A stretch of DNA of 64,000 nucleotides from an uncultured Erysipelotrichaceae bacterium (GTDB lineage Bacteria > Bacillota_I > Bacilli_A > RF39 > UBA660): positions 124,001-188,000 of the forward strand of contig CACWLI010000001.1 in NCBI GenBank assembly GCA_902761685.1, in the 5' to 3' direction. This document shows positions 35,269 through 43,349 of this stretch, in pieces. Positions within the stretch are counted from its first letter, which is position 1; each line of letters begins with the position of its first letter. The position numbers were made by a program, and so were the translations under genes. Under the pieces are notes generated by a model. That model did not search any database, was not told the origin of the DNA, and was given only the letters and a program-made list of their open reading frames with translations.

Positions 35269-36825
35269 ATGCCACACGGAGCTACTTTCTCCATTTTGCT
35301 TGTTATAGTTGGATTATTTGTTGGAGCAACTATTGTTTTAATTTTTAATAAATTAAAAGTTAGTGCTGCACAAAAAGAAGCTGATAAATTAATTCGCGAT
35401 GCCAAGCGTGAAGCTGAAAAAGCCAAAAGAGATGGTATTTTAGAATTAAAAGAAGAAAGTTTTAAATTAAAAAAACAAACTGATGAGGAAATTAAGGAAA
35501 AGAAAAAAGAACTTAATGAACTAAATCAAAGAATCGATAACAGAGAGAAGAGTTTAGATAAACGTGATGAATTATTAACTGATAGAGAGAAAAACTTGGA
35601 TCAAAAAGATAAAGATTTATTAGCAAAACAAAAAGAAATTCAAGAAAAAGATGCAAAAATGGAGAGTATCATAAAAGAGCAAATAGCTCTTTTGGAAAAA
35701 ATCTCTGGTTTTTCTAAGGAAAAAGCTAGAGAACTTGTTATGAAAAAAGTAGAAGAAGAAATGAGTAGAGAAATTTCTGTCTACTTAAAAGAAAGAGAAG
35801 ATGAAGCTAAATTAGAAGCTGATAAAAAGGCTACTGAAATATTAGTTTCAAGCATGCAAAGATATGCAAATGATGTTACTAATGAACAAACTGTTAGTAC
35901 AGTAGAACTTCCTAATGATGAAATGAAAGGAAGAATAATTGGTAGAGAAGGAAGAAATATTAGAACAATTGAAGCTGTTACTGGAGTTGATTTAATTATT
36001 GATGATACACCAGAAGTTATTGTTTTATCTTCATTTGATCCATTAAGACGTCAAATAGCAAAAGTTACATTAGAAACATTAATTAAGGATGGAAGAATAC
36101 ATCCAGCAAGAATTGAAGAACTTTATGACAAAGTTTGTGAAGACTATAAAAAGATTATTCGCGAAAAAGGAGAAGAAGCTTTATTTAAACTTGGAATATC
36201 TAAAGTTGATCCTGAACTTGTTGAATTAATTGGAAAGTTAGCATTTAGAACAAGTTATGGCCAAGATGTTTTACAACATAGTATTGAAGTAGCTAATTTA
36301 GCTGGCTTAATGGCTAGTGAATTAGGTGAAAATGTTATGCTTGCTAAGAGAGCTGGTTTACTTCACGATATAGGAAAAGCTATTGATTTTGAAACTGATG
36401 GAAGTCATGTTGAAATTGGTGCTGATATTGCTAAAAAATATCATGAAGATAAAGTTGTTCTTAATGCAATTGAATCTCATCATGGCGATAAAAAGAGTGA
36501 ATATGTTATTTCTGAACTTGTTGCAATTGCAGATACATTAAGTGCTGCTAGACCAGGAGCAAGAAATGATTCACTTGAAAATTATGTTAAGAGACTTGAA
36601 GAGTTAGAAGCAATTGGTAATGAAATTGAAGGTGTTGATAAAACATTTGCAATGCAAGCTGGTAGAGAACTTAGAGTAGTTGTTAAACCAGATAAGATTG
36701 ATGACTTAACAAGTTATAAAGTTGCTCGTCAAATAAAGGATAAAATTGAAGATACAATGCAATATCCTGGTACTATAAAAGTAGTAGTTATTAGAGAAAC
36801 AAGAGCTGAAGAAGTTGCTAAGTAG
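35269..36825 (+). CDS. rny: ribonuclease Y
   Basis: 518 residues, the family's usual length. N-terminal membrane helix (about 7-27), a long charged coiled coil (~30-200), a KH domain with GRIIGREGRNIRTIEAVTGVD, and an HD domain with LLHDIGKA and ESHHGD. Membrane-bound endonuclease that starts mRNA decay in Bacillota. Driven by a near-consensus sigma-A promoter, one of four clear ones in the window. Monocistronic with its own terminator. Confidence 0.97.
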   Translation: MPHGATFSILLVIVGLFVGATIVLIFNKLKVSAAQKEADKLIRDAKREAEKAKRDGILELKEESFKLKKQTDEEIKEKKKELNELNQRIDNREKSLDKRDELLTDREKNLDQKDKDLLAKQKEIQEKDAKMESIIKEQIALLEKISGFSKEKARELVMKKVEEEMSREISVYLKEREDEAKLEADKKATEILVSSMQRYANDVTNEQTVSTVELPNDEMKGRIIGREGRNIRTIEAVTGVDLIIDDTPEVIVLSSFDPLRRQIAKVTLETLIKDGRIHPARIEELYDKVCEDYKKIIREKGEEALFKLGISKVDPELVELIGKLAFRTSYGQDVLQHSIEVANLAGLMASELGENVMLAKRAGLLHDIGKAIDFETDGSHVEIGADIAKKYHEDKVVLNAIESHHGDKKSEYVISELVAIADTLSAARPGARNDSLENYVKRLEELEAIGNEIEGVDKTFAMQAGRELRVVVKPDKIDDLTSYKVARQIKDKIEDTMQYPGTIKVVVIRETRAEEVAK

Positions 36826-36838
36826 CAACTTCTTTTAT
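36808..36838 (+). terminator. terminator of rny
   Basis: Ten-bp stem GAAGTTGCTA/TAGCAACTTC and TTTT tail; overlaps the coding end. Confidence 0.85.
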
Positions 36839-36859
36839 ATTGAAAAAAATCGCGTTTTA

Positions 36860-36868
36860 TGATATAAT
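36860..36868 (+). promoter_or_regulatory. extended -10 promoter of the 36926 gene
   Basis: TGaTATAAT. The resulting leader of about 50 bases carries a hairpin. Confidence 0.6.
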
Positions 36869-36888
36869 ATGTAGCAATAAAAGAAAGG

Positions 36889-36909
36889 AATAGTACGAAG
36901 TGTACTATT
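36889..36909 (+). promoter_or_regulatory. leader hairpin between ribosome binding site and start codon
   Basis: Inverted repeat AATAGTAC/GTACTATT with loop GAAGT. AAAGGAA (36884-36890) runs into the left arm, and ATG 36910 right after the hairpin opens a three-codon frame (ATG GTA TAT TAA) before the real start at 36926. Confidence 0.5.
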
Positions 36910-36925
36910 ATGGTATATTAATTAG

Positions 36926-37723
36926 ATGTTTGAATTTTTAAAAGATATTGATGGAAAGGATTTATATAATAAAGTTAATTCTGAGATTAAAAATGGAATT
37001 AATATGGGTAAAGATTTTATAGCATCAAGAAAAAACACTGAAAAAGATAGATATGATGTTATTAATGATAAATCTAAGAAGAATAATTTAATGGCATTAG
37101 CAACTTTACCAAAATTAATGAATTTATTAGTTAGAGTTAAAAGAATGGATGAACATGACGAAGATGTAGAGATAATTAATGTTCAATTAATTAGTGTAAT
37201 AAAAGGTTTTTTACCTATAGTATCAGATGCACTACATTATACATATGAAGTATATAATGAATTAGAAAGATATTATACTATGGAGGAATTATTAAAGTAT
37301 GCAGAGAGTAAGGGTGTAAATCAAGTTGAATTTGCATACAATTATTATAATAATAGAGTTTTAGTAGAAAAATTATTATCTATGTTAGGAATATTAAAAG
37401 AACAAGGAATTGATTTTTCAAATGAATCTAATTTAGCTCTTAGAATTCTTGAAGGTAATAAAATAAGTAAAGCAGTAGAAGAAATGTTTGATTTAATGAG
37501 TGATGAAGCAGTTGATGCTATTGATAGTTTATTACATGATGATAGAATAGAGTTAGATGAATATCAACAAGCAGCATTAGATAGATATCATAGCGAATAT
37601 ATGGAACAATATGTTTATCCATTTGTTACTAAAGAAATTCCAAATAGTTATGTTAAATCTGAAAAAATGCTAAATAGAGCTTTAAAACTTGGAAAAACTA
37701 GCAATAAAAGTAGAAAGAAGTAA
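36926..37723 (+). CDS. helical protein, unknown function
   Basis: 265 residues, predicted all-alpha, soluble, acidic in the middle and with a basic C-terminus (KLGKTSNKSRKK). No catalytic motif. An in-frame TAG at 36923-36925 means translation must start at 36926 or later, yet no ribosome binding site stands immediately before it. Initiation may use the AAAGGAA brought close by the leader hairpin, or coupling to the three-codon upstream frame. Monocistronic, terminator follows. Confidence 0.65.
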   Translation: MFEFLKDIDGKDLYNKVNSEIKNGINMGKDFIASRKNTEKDRYDVINDKSKKNNLMALATLPKLMNLLVRVKRMDEHDEDVEIINVQLISVIKGFLPIVSDALHYTYEVYNELERYYTMEELLKYAESKGVNQVEFAYNYYNNRVLVEKLLSMLGILKEQGIDFSNESNLALRILEGNKISKAVEEMFDLMSDEAVDAIDSLLHDDRIELDEYQQAALDRYHSEYMEQYVYPFVTKEIPNSYVKSEKMLNRALKLGKTSNKSRKK

Positions 37724-37743
37724 AAAATTTTACTTCTTTTTTA
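37714..37743 (+). terminator. intrinsic terminator upstream of the NrtR operon
   Basis: Stem AAAGAAGTAAAA/TTTTACTTCTTT followed by T-run. Isolates the operon that follows. Confidence 0.85.
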
Positions 37744-37752
37744 ATTTATGTA

Positions 37753-37781
37753 TTGACAAGTGTATGAAATACACATATAAT
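37753..37781 (+). promoter_or_regulatory. sigma-A promoter of the NrtR operon with operator in its spacer
   Basis: TTGACA 37753-37758, 17-base spacer, TATAAT 37776-37781: a full-consensus promoter. The spacer is almost filled by a perfect palindrome, so it must be under repression most of the time. Confidence 0.88.
37760..37774 (+). promoter_or_regulatory. predicted NrtR operator 1
   Basis: GTGTATGAAATACAC, arms GTGTAT/ATACAC around GAA, lies between -35 and -10. A matching site precedes the second gene at 38497. Autoregulation by the adjacent NrtR-like protein is inferred. Confidence 0.7.
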
Positions 37782-37799
37782 TAAATTGGAGATGAGGAT

Positions 37800-38474
37800 A
37801 TGAGGCTAAATAATCCACTTTATAAAAATATTGGAATACATGTTGTTAACTCTATATTTACTGTTGATAGAGGTGTGATGAAGGTGTTATTAATTCAAAG
37901 AACTAATGAGCCTTATTATGGTTATTGGGCATTACCTGGTGGTGGCCTTTATAATAATGAATTATTAATAGAAGGATCTAAAAGAGAGTTAAAAGAAAAA
38001 ACTGGACTTACAAATGTTAATTTGAAAATGTGTAAAATATTTGATAGGGTTGATAGGTCTCCTCTTAAAAGAATGATAGCTGTATCTTTTATTGGTGTTA
38101 TAGATAAAGATAAAGCTGAATTACTAAAACATACAAATAAAACATCTTCGTGTGATTGGTTTGATATAAAAAATATACCGGAACTAGCGTATGATTATAA
38201 TGAAATACTTAATGGTTCTATTGATGAATTAAAAGTTTTGATTCAATCAACTGATATATTAAAAGCTTTATTTCCAAATGAATTTACGTTACCTGAATTA
38301 CAGAGTGTATATGAATCAATATTGAATGTATCTATTGATAGAAGAAACTTTAGAAAAAATATGATTAATAAAGGACTAATAAAAGATACTAATAAAACTA
38401 TTAATTTTAAAGGTAAAAAACCGGCTAAATTATATGTTTTAAATAATATAAAAGAAAACAAAAGCATATTTTAA
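37800..38474 (+). CDS. NrtR-type Nudix transcriptional regulator
   Basis: 224 residues. Residues ~10-140 are a Nudix domain: WALPGGGLYNNE then RELKEKTGL. The Nudix box is degenerate, the second Glu of the usual REUxEE being Lys, so it probably senses rather than hydrolyses an ADP-ribose-like ligand. Residues ~155-224 are the NrtR winged helix: FTLPELQSVYESIL, RRNFRKNM, KKPAKLYVL. NrtR proteins repress NAD or sugar genes and respond to ADP-ribose-type ligands. It leads a seven-gene operon and likely binds the two 15-bp palindromes. Stop codon overlaps a small hairpin terminator, so downstream genes may have their own regulated start. Confidence 0.85.
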   Translation: MRLNNPLYKNIGIHVVNSIFTVDRGVMKVLLIQRTNEPYYGYWALPGGGLYNNELLIEGSKRELKEKTGLTNVNLKMCKIFDRVDRSPLKRMIAVSFIGVIDKDKAELLKHTNKTSSCDWFDIKNIPELAYDYNEILNGSIDELKVLIQSTDILKALFPNEFTLPELQSVYESILNVSIDRRNFRKNMINKGLIKDTNKTINFKGKKPAKLYVLNNIKENKSIF

Positions 38475-38484
38475 TGCTTTTTAA
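38460..38484 (+). terminator. weak terminator/attenuator after the nrtR-like gene
   Basis: Stem AAAGCAT/ATGCTTT with a six-base loop and short T-run, overlapping the TAA. Weak U-tract suggests partial read-through. Confidence 0.55.
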
Positions 38485-38496
38485 AACGAAATATAA

Positions 38497-38511
38497 GTGT
38501 AAAAAATACAC
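38497..38511 (+). promoter_or_regulatory. predicted NrtR operator 2
   Basis: GTGTAAAAAATACAC matches operator 1 at 13 of 15 positions, arms GTGTA/TACAC. It overlaps the end of a possible -10 (TATAAG 38492-38497) and ends just before the GGAGG of the next gene. Confidence 0.65.
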
Positions 38512-38524
38512 ATTTGGAGGTTTA

Positions 38525-39424
38525 ATGAAAAAAGATTGCAAATTAATTGGAACATTGCCTAGTTTACATGATAAAAAGAGTATTGATGAAATGCTTAGCT
38601 GTGAGTATATTTCTGAAGTTAGATTTAATAGTGGTGTTAACGATTTATTAACAGTTGAAGAAATTGTTGAAAAGATAAGAACTTTAGAAGAAATGTATAA
38701 AAAAATAATTTGGATTGATTTAAAGGGTAGACAATTAAGAGTTAATGCTTGGGCGGATCCAAGTTATGAAGCAGTTGAACTAAATCATGAAATTGATATT
38801 GAATATCCAGCTAGAATTATTTTTAGAGGTTCTAATGAATCAAATATAATACATACTAGAGGAAATAAAATAGTACTTGATTTTCCTCCAGAAAGAGCTG
38901 TTGGTAAGGGACAATCTGTTAATATAATTGCTAAATCATTAAAAATAAAAGGATTTTTAACTAAACAAGATGTTGAATTATTAACTGTTGGTACAAATCT
39001 TGGTATTAATAATTATATGGCTTCTTTTGTAGAGAGTGTTGATGATTTGATTGAAATATTAAGCATTAATAAAAAAGCTAATATTATTTGTAAAATTGAG
39101 TCTAAAAAAGGTATGGATTTTATTAAAAATACTCCATATCAGTTAAGTCTAATGGCTGCTCGCGATGATTTATATACTGAGACAGGAAAAAATATTGAAA
39201 TGTTAAAACATTTAAGAGAAATAATAACAAAGGATCCAAATGCTATATGTGCATCTAGATTATTTTCGTCACTTAATACTTCTAATTATGTTAGTTTAAG
39301 TGATTATGAAGATTTAGAACTTATGTATTCTTACGGATATAAAAATTATATGTTAGGAGATGATATTAGAGGTCCAAAGCTTGTAAAAGCAATTAATGCT
39401 TGGAAGGAGTTTGTAAATGAATAA
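38525..39424 (+). CDS. pyruvate-kinase-like TIM-barrel protein
   Basis: 299 residues. Pyruvate-kinase landmarks in order: WIDLKGRQLRV (63-73, cf. LDTKGPEIRT), an insert domain of ~60 residues, YMASFVES (164-171), ICKIES with Lys190/Glu192 (KIE metal/phosphate site), MAARDDL (210-216, usual ARGDL) and a closing YGYKNYMLGDDI (cf. DAVMLSGETA). The allosteric C domain is absent and length is two thirds of a true pyruvate kinase. Probably acts on an enolpyruvate- or phospho-type substrate distinct from PEP. Start 38525 is chosen for TTTGGAGG; the earlier ATG 38474 would read through operator 2. Overlaps the next gene by 8 bases. Confidence 0.68.
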   Translation: MKKDCKLIGTLPSLHDKKSIDEMLSCEYISEVRFNSGVNDLLTVEEIVEKIRTLEEMYKKIIWIDLKGRQLRVNAWADPSYEAVELNHEIDIEYPARIIFRGSNESNIIHTRGNKIVLDFPPERAVGKGQSVNIIAKSLKIKGFLTKQDVELLTVGTNLGINNYMASFVESVDDLIEILSINKKANIICKIESKKGMDFIKNTPYQLSLMAARDDLYTETGKNIEMLKHLREIITKDPNAICASRLFSSLNTSNYVSLSDYEDLELMYSYGYKNYMLGDDIRGPKLVKAINAWKEFVNE

Positions 39425-40817
39425 TAGTTATATAGTTAGTGGTTCATTAATTGGTGATGAAGGTAAAGGTACATTAAGTGATTATCTATCAAATAAATAT
39501 GATTTAAAAGAAAATGTCAGATTTAATGGTGGTAGTCAAGCAAGTCACACTGTAGTAGTTAATGATAAAACACATAAATTTAGTCAACTAGGAAGTGGAA
39601 TGCTAAATAATAGCAGAGTTTATTTATCTGATAATACAATAGTTAATCTATTTAATCTTGTAAGTGAAGCTAAAGCTTTAAGTGAAATAACTAAAAGAAG
39701 CGTAGAAGATATTTTAAGCAGAGTTTATGTAGATAGTAATTCATCAATAGTTACTCCATATCATTCATTAATTAATAAAATTAGAGAGCTATCTCTTAAT
39801 GATAACTCTCTTGGAAGTGTTGGTACTGGAGTTAGTGAAGTTTATAAACTAAAACAATTAACAGGTTTAGATTTAAAAGTAAGTGATTTATTAAATGGTT
39901 CATCTGATTATATATTAGAAAGCTTATTTGAATATACAAGAGATTATTTAAGTCAAAATAGAGGAAAAATTAGTAATGAATTATTTAATGAACTGATAAG
40001 TGAAAAAGATATTTATTATCTAACTGATAGTAGAAATAAAGATTATATGAAAATTTGTTATAAGAATTTAATTGAAAGTAACTTATTCAATATAGTTGAT
40101 AGTATCCAAAGTTTTCATAAAAATAGTAGTGTTTTATTTGAAGGATCTCAAGGATTACTTCTAGATAGAGAACTTGGTATTAAACCAAATACAACATCAC
40201 TTGATACAACTAATAAATATGGAATTAAATTATCTAATGAAATAGATACAAATCCTATATCAATAGGATGCATATCATCATTAATAAGTAGACATGGAAA
40301 AGGAATACTTCCAACTCATGATAAATATTTAGATAGCTTAGTGCATGATAAAAATCAATTATATAGTTATTTTCAAGGAGTACCAAGATACGGGTGGTTT
40401 GATGCTGTATTATTTAGATATTCACATTTAGTAAATCCAAATGATTATTATTTTATTTCTGGATTAGATAGATTAAATATGTTTGATACTTTAAAAATAT
40501 GTAATAGATATATTTATTATGGAAATATAGATGAAGAGTTTGACTCAATATTTAATTATGATTATGAAAATGATCATGTATATATTTATGATATTAAGAG
40601 AAATAGTGAACATTTAAAAGAATACTTATCAAAATGTGTTCCAGATTATATTGAGTTGAATAGTTTTAAAAGTGATATAACAGGTGTAAATAGTTTTTAT
40701 GATTTACCTTACTCATGTATTGATTACATTAATATGATTGAGTTACTTACTAATACAAAGATTAATATTGTTGGCATTGGGCCAGATAGATGTCAAAAAT
40801 TAGAAAGGAGATTATAG
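39417..40817 (+). CDS. divergent adenylosuccinate synthetase paralog
   Basis: 466 residues. Adenylosuccinate-synthetase motifs: GDEGKG (13-18, GTP loop with the catalytic Asp kept), GGSQASHTVV (38-47, catalytic His44; PurA has GGNNAGHT), LGSGML (58-63), FEGSQGLLLDRELGIKPNTTS in mid protein and GIGPDR (453-458) at the end. The TTGRGIGPAY segment of PurA that binds IMP is replaced by GSVGTGVSEVY, so the nucleotide acceptor is probably not IMP. It would ligate an amino acid or other amine to a purine-like carbonyl with GTP. Start overlaps the preceding stop. Phage PurZ is another diverged branch but differs at the catalytic Asp. Confidence 0.75.
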   Translation: MNNSYIVSGSLIGDEGKGTLSDYLSNKYDLKENVRFNGGSQASHTVVVNDKTHKFSQLGSGMLNNSRVYLSDNTIVNLFNLVSEAKALSEITKRSVEDILSRVYVDSNSSIVTPYHSLINKIRELSLNDNSLGSVGTGVSEVYKLKQLTGLDLKVSDLLNGSSDYILESLFEYTRDYLSQNRGKISNELFNELISEKDIYYLTDSRNKDYMKICYKNLIESNLFNIVDSIQSFHKNSSVLFEGSQGLLLDRELGIKPNTTSLDTTNKYGIKLSNEIDTNPISIGCISSLISRHGKGILPTHDKYLDSLVHDKNQLYSYFQGVPRYGWFDAVLFRYSHLVNPNDYYFISGLDRLNMFDTLKICNRYIYYGNIDEEFDSIFNYDYENDHVYIYDIKRNSEHLKEYLSKCVPDYIELNSFKSDITGVNSFYDLPYSCIDYINMIELLTNTKINIVGIGPDRCQKLERRL

Positions 40818-41393
40818 GTGAATATAATTATTTCAGGTATAACTTGTAGTGGTAAAACAACATTATCCAATGAAATATTAACTCTTAATGATAGTACTTG
40901 TATTTTAAGAGAAGATGATTATATGAAAGATTTATGTGATATTCCTCATAAAGGTAAGTACTATTTAATGGATTTACCAAGTGCTTATAAAACGCATGAA
41001 TTTGAGACAGATGTTTATAAATTGTTAAATGGTGAATTAACATTTTATCCACAATATGATGTATTTAAAAATAAAAGAATTAACAAAAAATCAATAAAAA
41101 GTAAAAAAAATGTAAATATTTTTGAGGGGTTACACACAATTGACATTTTAAAAGATTTAAGAGATTCAATTAAGGTATTTATGGATATAGATTTAGATAC
41201 TTGTTTAGAACGTAGAATAATAAGAGATACAAGTCTCTATAATGTAAGTGAAGAAGATGTAAGAAGATATTTTAATGAGATAATTTTAAGTATTTATAAA
41301 ACTCATATAGAAAAACAAAAATATATGTCAGATGTAATTATAAGAAATGAGGAGGATAAAAAATGTCTATTAAAGAGATTGCAGACTTATTAA
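40818..41393 (+). CDS. small P-loop nucleoside/metabolite kinase
   Basis: 191 residues. Walker A GITCSGKTT (6-14) followed by REDDYMKD (like QDxYYK of uridine and nicotinamide-riboside kinases), an IFEGLHTI strand (Walker-B like, cf. EGI.L), and DTCLERRIIRD lid arginines. It should phosphorylate a nucleoside-like metabolite. GTG start with AAAGGAG upstream; ends 31 bases inside the next gene, so expression is coupled. Confidence 0.78.
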   Translation: MNIIISGITCSGKTTLSNEILTLNDSTCILREDDYMKDLCDIPHKGKYYLMDLPSAYKTHEFETDVYKLLNGELTFYPQYDVFKNKRINKKSIKSKKNVNIFEGLHTIDILKDLRDSIKVFMDIDLDTCLERRIIRDTSLYNVSEEDVRRYFNEIILSIYKTHIEKQKYMSDVIIRNEEDKKCLLKRLQTY

Positions 41394-42397
41394 TAAAAGC
41401 TAAAAGGCCTATAGATGTATTTGGAGATATTACACTTGATGAGTTAAAGAAAAAATATAAATCATTAATTAAGATATGCCACCCTGATTTAGTAAGTGAA
41501 GATTATAAAGAAATGGCAACTAATACTATGTCTTTATTAAATGAATATTATGAGAAAGCACTAAAAGAAATTGAATCTGGTATTTATAATGTGTTTGATG
41601 AAAAAGAATTATTAAAAAATGAAGAAGAATTATTTGAATTTAATCTAAAAAATAAAAATTACAAGTTTTATAAATATTTAATGAGTGATGATGTTTGTGA
41701 TATATATGAAGGTATTTGTGATAAAGATTTAGTTACTTTAAAAATAGTTATGGATGAAAGTGATAATAGATTAATTGATCATGAATATAGTGTATTAAAA
41801 GAATTAAGTCATTATTCAATTTTAAAACCAATTACTAGAGTTAAGATAAATGGAAAAAATGGTTTGATATACAACAAGCCAAAAGCGTTAAACATAGCTG
41901 ATTTTAAAAGAGAATATGGTTTAGTTGGAGGTAGTCATGTTTGTTGGATTTTAGAAAGGTTATTATCAGTTATTGGTTATCTGCATTCAAATAAAATTGT
42001 TCATGGAAATATTAAAGAAGAAAATGTTTTAATTGATGCAGAAAATCATAATGTATTATTGATTGATTATACACTTTGCGTTGATAAAGCAGATGAAAAG
42101 GGCAGTAAATATAAAATCATTAATGATAATTTTACTCCAAGTTATGTAAATAAAGATGCTAGGGTTGTCCCAAATAGTGATATATATGCTGTTGGAAAGA
42201 TTGCGGTTGATTTATTAGGAGGTGATATTGAAAGGGTAACATTACCAATTAGCTGTGATTATAGAATTAGAGCATTTATTAGGAAATTGCTTTTATCAAG
42301 TGAACAAGATGCATGGAAATTATGGGATGAGTTAAGAGGACTTAGAAGTGAAGTATATGGAAATGAAAGGTTTAAAAAATTAATTAAAAGAAAGTAG
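41363..42397 (+). CDS. J-domain / protein-kinase-like fusion
   Basis: 344 residues. Residues ~17-75 form a J-domain with the HPD motif at 40-42 (KKYKSLIKICHPDL), expected to contact DnaK. Residues ~95-330 form a protein-kinase-like fold: LVTLKIV with Lys127, YSVLKEL helix, VHGNIKEENVLID (213-225; the catalytic HRD Asp is Asn), LLIDYT (DFG Asp kept as Asp235) and SDIYAVGKI (272-280). The HGN loop suggests weak or no phosphotransfer to protein, or a different chemistry. GAGGAGG precedes the ATG. Next to a VWA protein, a pairing also seen in TerY-kinase systems. Confidence 0.78.
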   Translation: MSIKEIADLLIKAKRPIDVFGDITLDELKKKYKSLIKICHPDLVSEDYKEMATNTMSLLNEYYEKALKEIESGIYNVFDEKELLKNEEELFEFNLKNKNYKFYKYLMSDDVCDIYEGICDKDLVTLKIVMDESDNRLIDHEYSVLKELSHYSILKPITRVKINGKNGLIYNKPKALNIADFKREYGLVGGSHVCWILERLLSVIGYLHSNKIVHGNIKEENVLIDAENHNVLLIDYTLCVDKADEKGSKYKIINDNFTPSYVNKDARVVPNSDIYAVGKIAVDLLGGDIERVTLPISCDYRIRAFIRKLLLSSEQDAWKLWDELRGLRSEVYGNERFKKLIKRK

Positions 42398-42407
42398 GTA
42401 TTTAAAT

Positions 42408-43346
42408 ATGGGAAGTTATAGTTATGATAGAGATGTTTATAGTAGTAGTAGTTATGATAGTTGGGGAGCTAGTAGTTATTCAGCGACTAAATTTACAAGA
42501 AGTACAATTGATAAGGATTTAGATCCAAAAAATAAAAAGATTGTTAGTAAAAGTAAAAATCCAATTATTATTGCACTTGATGTTACAGGAAGCAATATTA
42601 ATTTTGCTAGACTTGTATATGACAAGTTACCAATGTTTTATGGAGAAATAGAGCAAAAAAAATATTTAGAAGATTTTGATATTTGTATTTGTGCAGTTGG
42701 AGATGCAAAGTATGATGATTATCCAATTCAAATTGGTACACCAGCTAAAGGATTAGAAATAGATTCATGGCTTGAAAAAATAGTTTTAGAGTCTGGTGGT
42801 GGAGGAAATGATTATGAATCATATGAAATTATGGCTCATTATCTTGCAAATAATTGTGAATTTGAAAGTGATGCTCATCCAATTGTATTCTTTATTGGAG
42901 ACGAATCAGCAAGTGAAACAGTATTAAAAAGTGAGTGTGAAAAATTAGGTATTGAATGTTCTGAAAATTATAATCCATGGAAAAAATTAAATGAAAAATT
43001 TAATGATAATGTATTTGTTATGCTAAATAAGTATTGCGGTAGAAGGTTTGAAGATCGTTTTACAAAATCATGGCAAAAAGTGTTACCTAATCAACATACA
43101 ATAAGAATTCCAGAAGAAAAAGCTATTATGGATTTAATGCTAGGAATTCTTGCCATTCAAAAAGAAGAATTAGATACATATGCTCTTGATATGAAAGGAA
43201 GAGGTCAAACAGTTTCTAGAATAGAGGGTGTTACATCTTCATTAAAAGAATTAGCTGACACTCAAGCATTAAGTACTAATGTAGAAACAGATTTACCTGT
43301 TAGTATGAAACTTAGAATGGGTGGAAACAAAGGAAAGAGATTATAA
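42408..43346 (+). CDS. VWA-domain protein with Ser/Tyr-rich N-terminus
   Basis: 312 residues. The first ~30 residues are rich in Ser and Tyr (YSSSSYDSWGASSYS). The VWA fold follows: IIIALDVTGSN carries a MIDAS variant D58-x-T-x-S62, then a Gly-rich VLESGGGGNDYES loop, then VFFIGDESAS with a third metal ligand candidate. Cytoplasmic. VWA proteins commonly serve as metal-dependent adaptors; here the kinase-like neighbour could use it as partner or the Ser/Tyr tail as substrate (inference). Weak ribosome binding site, 10 bases after the J-kinase stop. Confidence 0.75.
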   Translation: MGSYSYDRDVYSSSSYDSWGASSYSATKFTRSTIDKDLDPKNKKIVSKSKNPIIIALDVTGSNINFARLVYDKLPMFYGEIEQKKYLEDFDICICAVGDAKYDDYPIQIGTPAKGLEIDSWLEKIVLESGGGGNDYESYEIMAHYLANNCEFESDAHPIVFFIGDESASETVLKSECEKLGIECSENYNPWKKLNEKFNDNVFVMLNKYCGRRFEDRFTKSWQKVLPNQHTIRIPEEKAIMDLMLGILAIQKEELDTYALDMKGRGQTVSRIEGVTSSLKELADTQALSTNVETDLPVSMKLRMGGNKGKRL

Positions 43347-43349
43347 ATT

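Noticed and set aside
39417..40817. Phage PurZ (2-aminoadenylosuccinate synthetase) for Z-genome DNA
   Set aside because: PurZ alters the catalytic Asp of the GTP loop, whereas GDEGKG is intact here, and no phage structural or polymerase genes are nearby.
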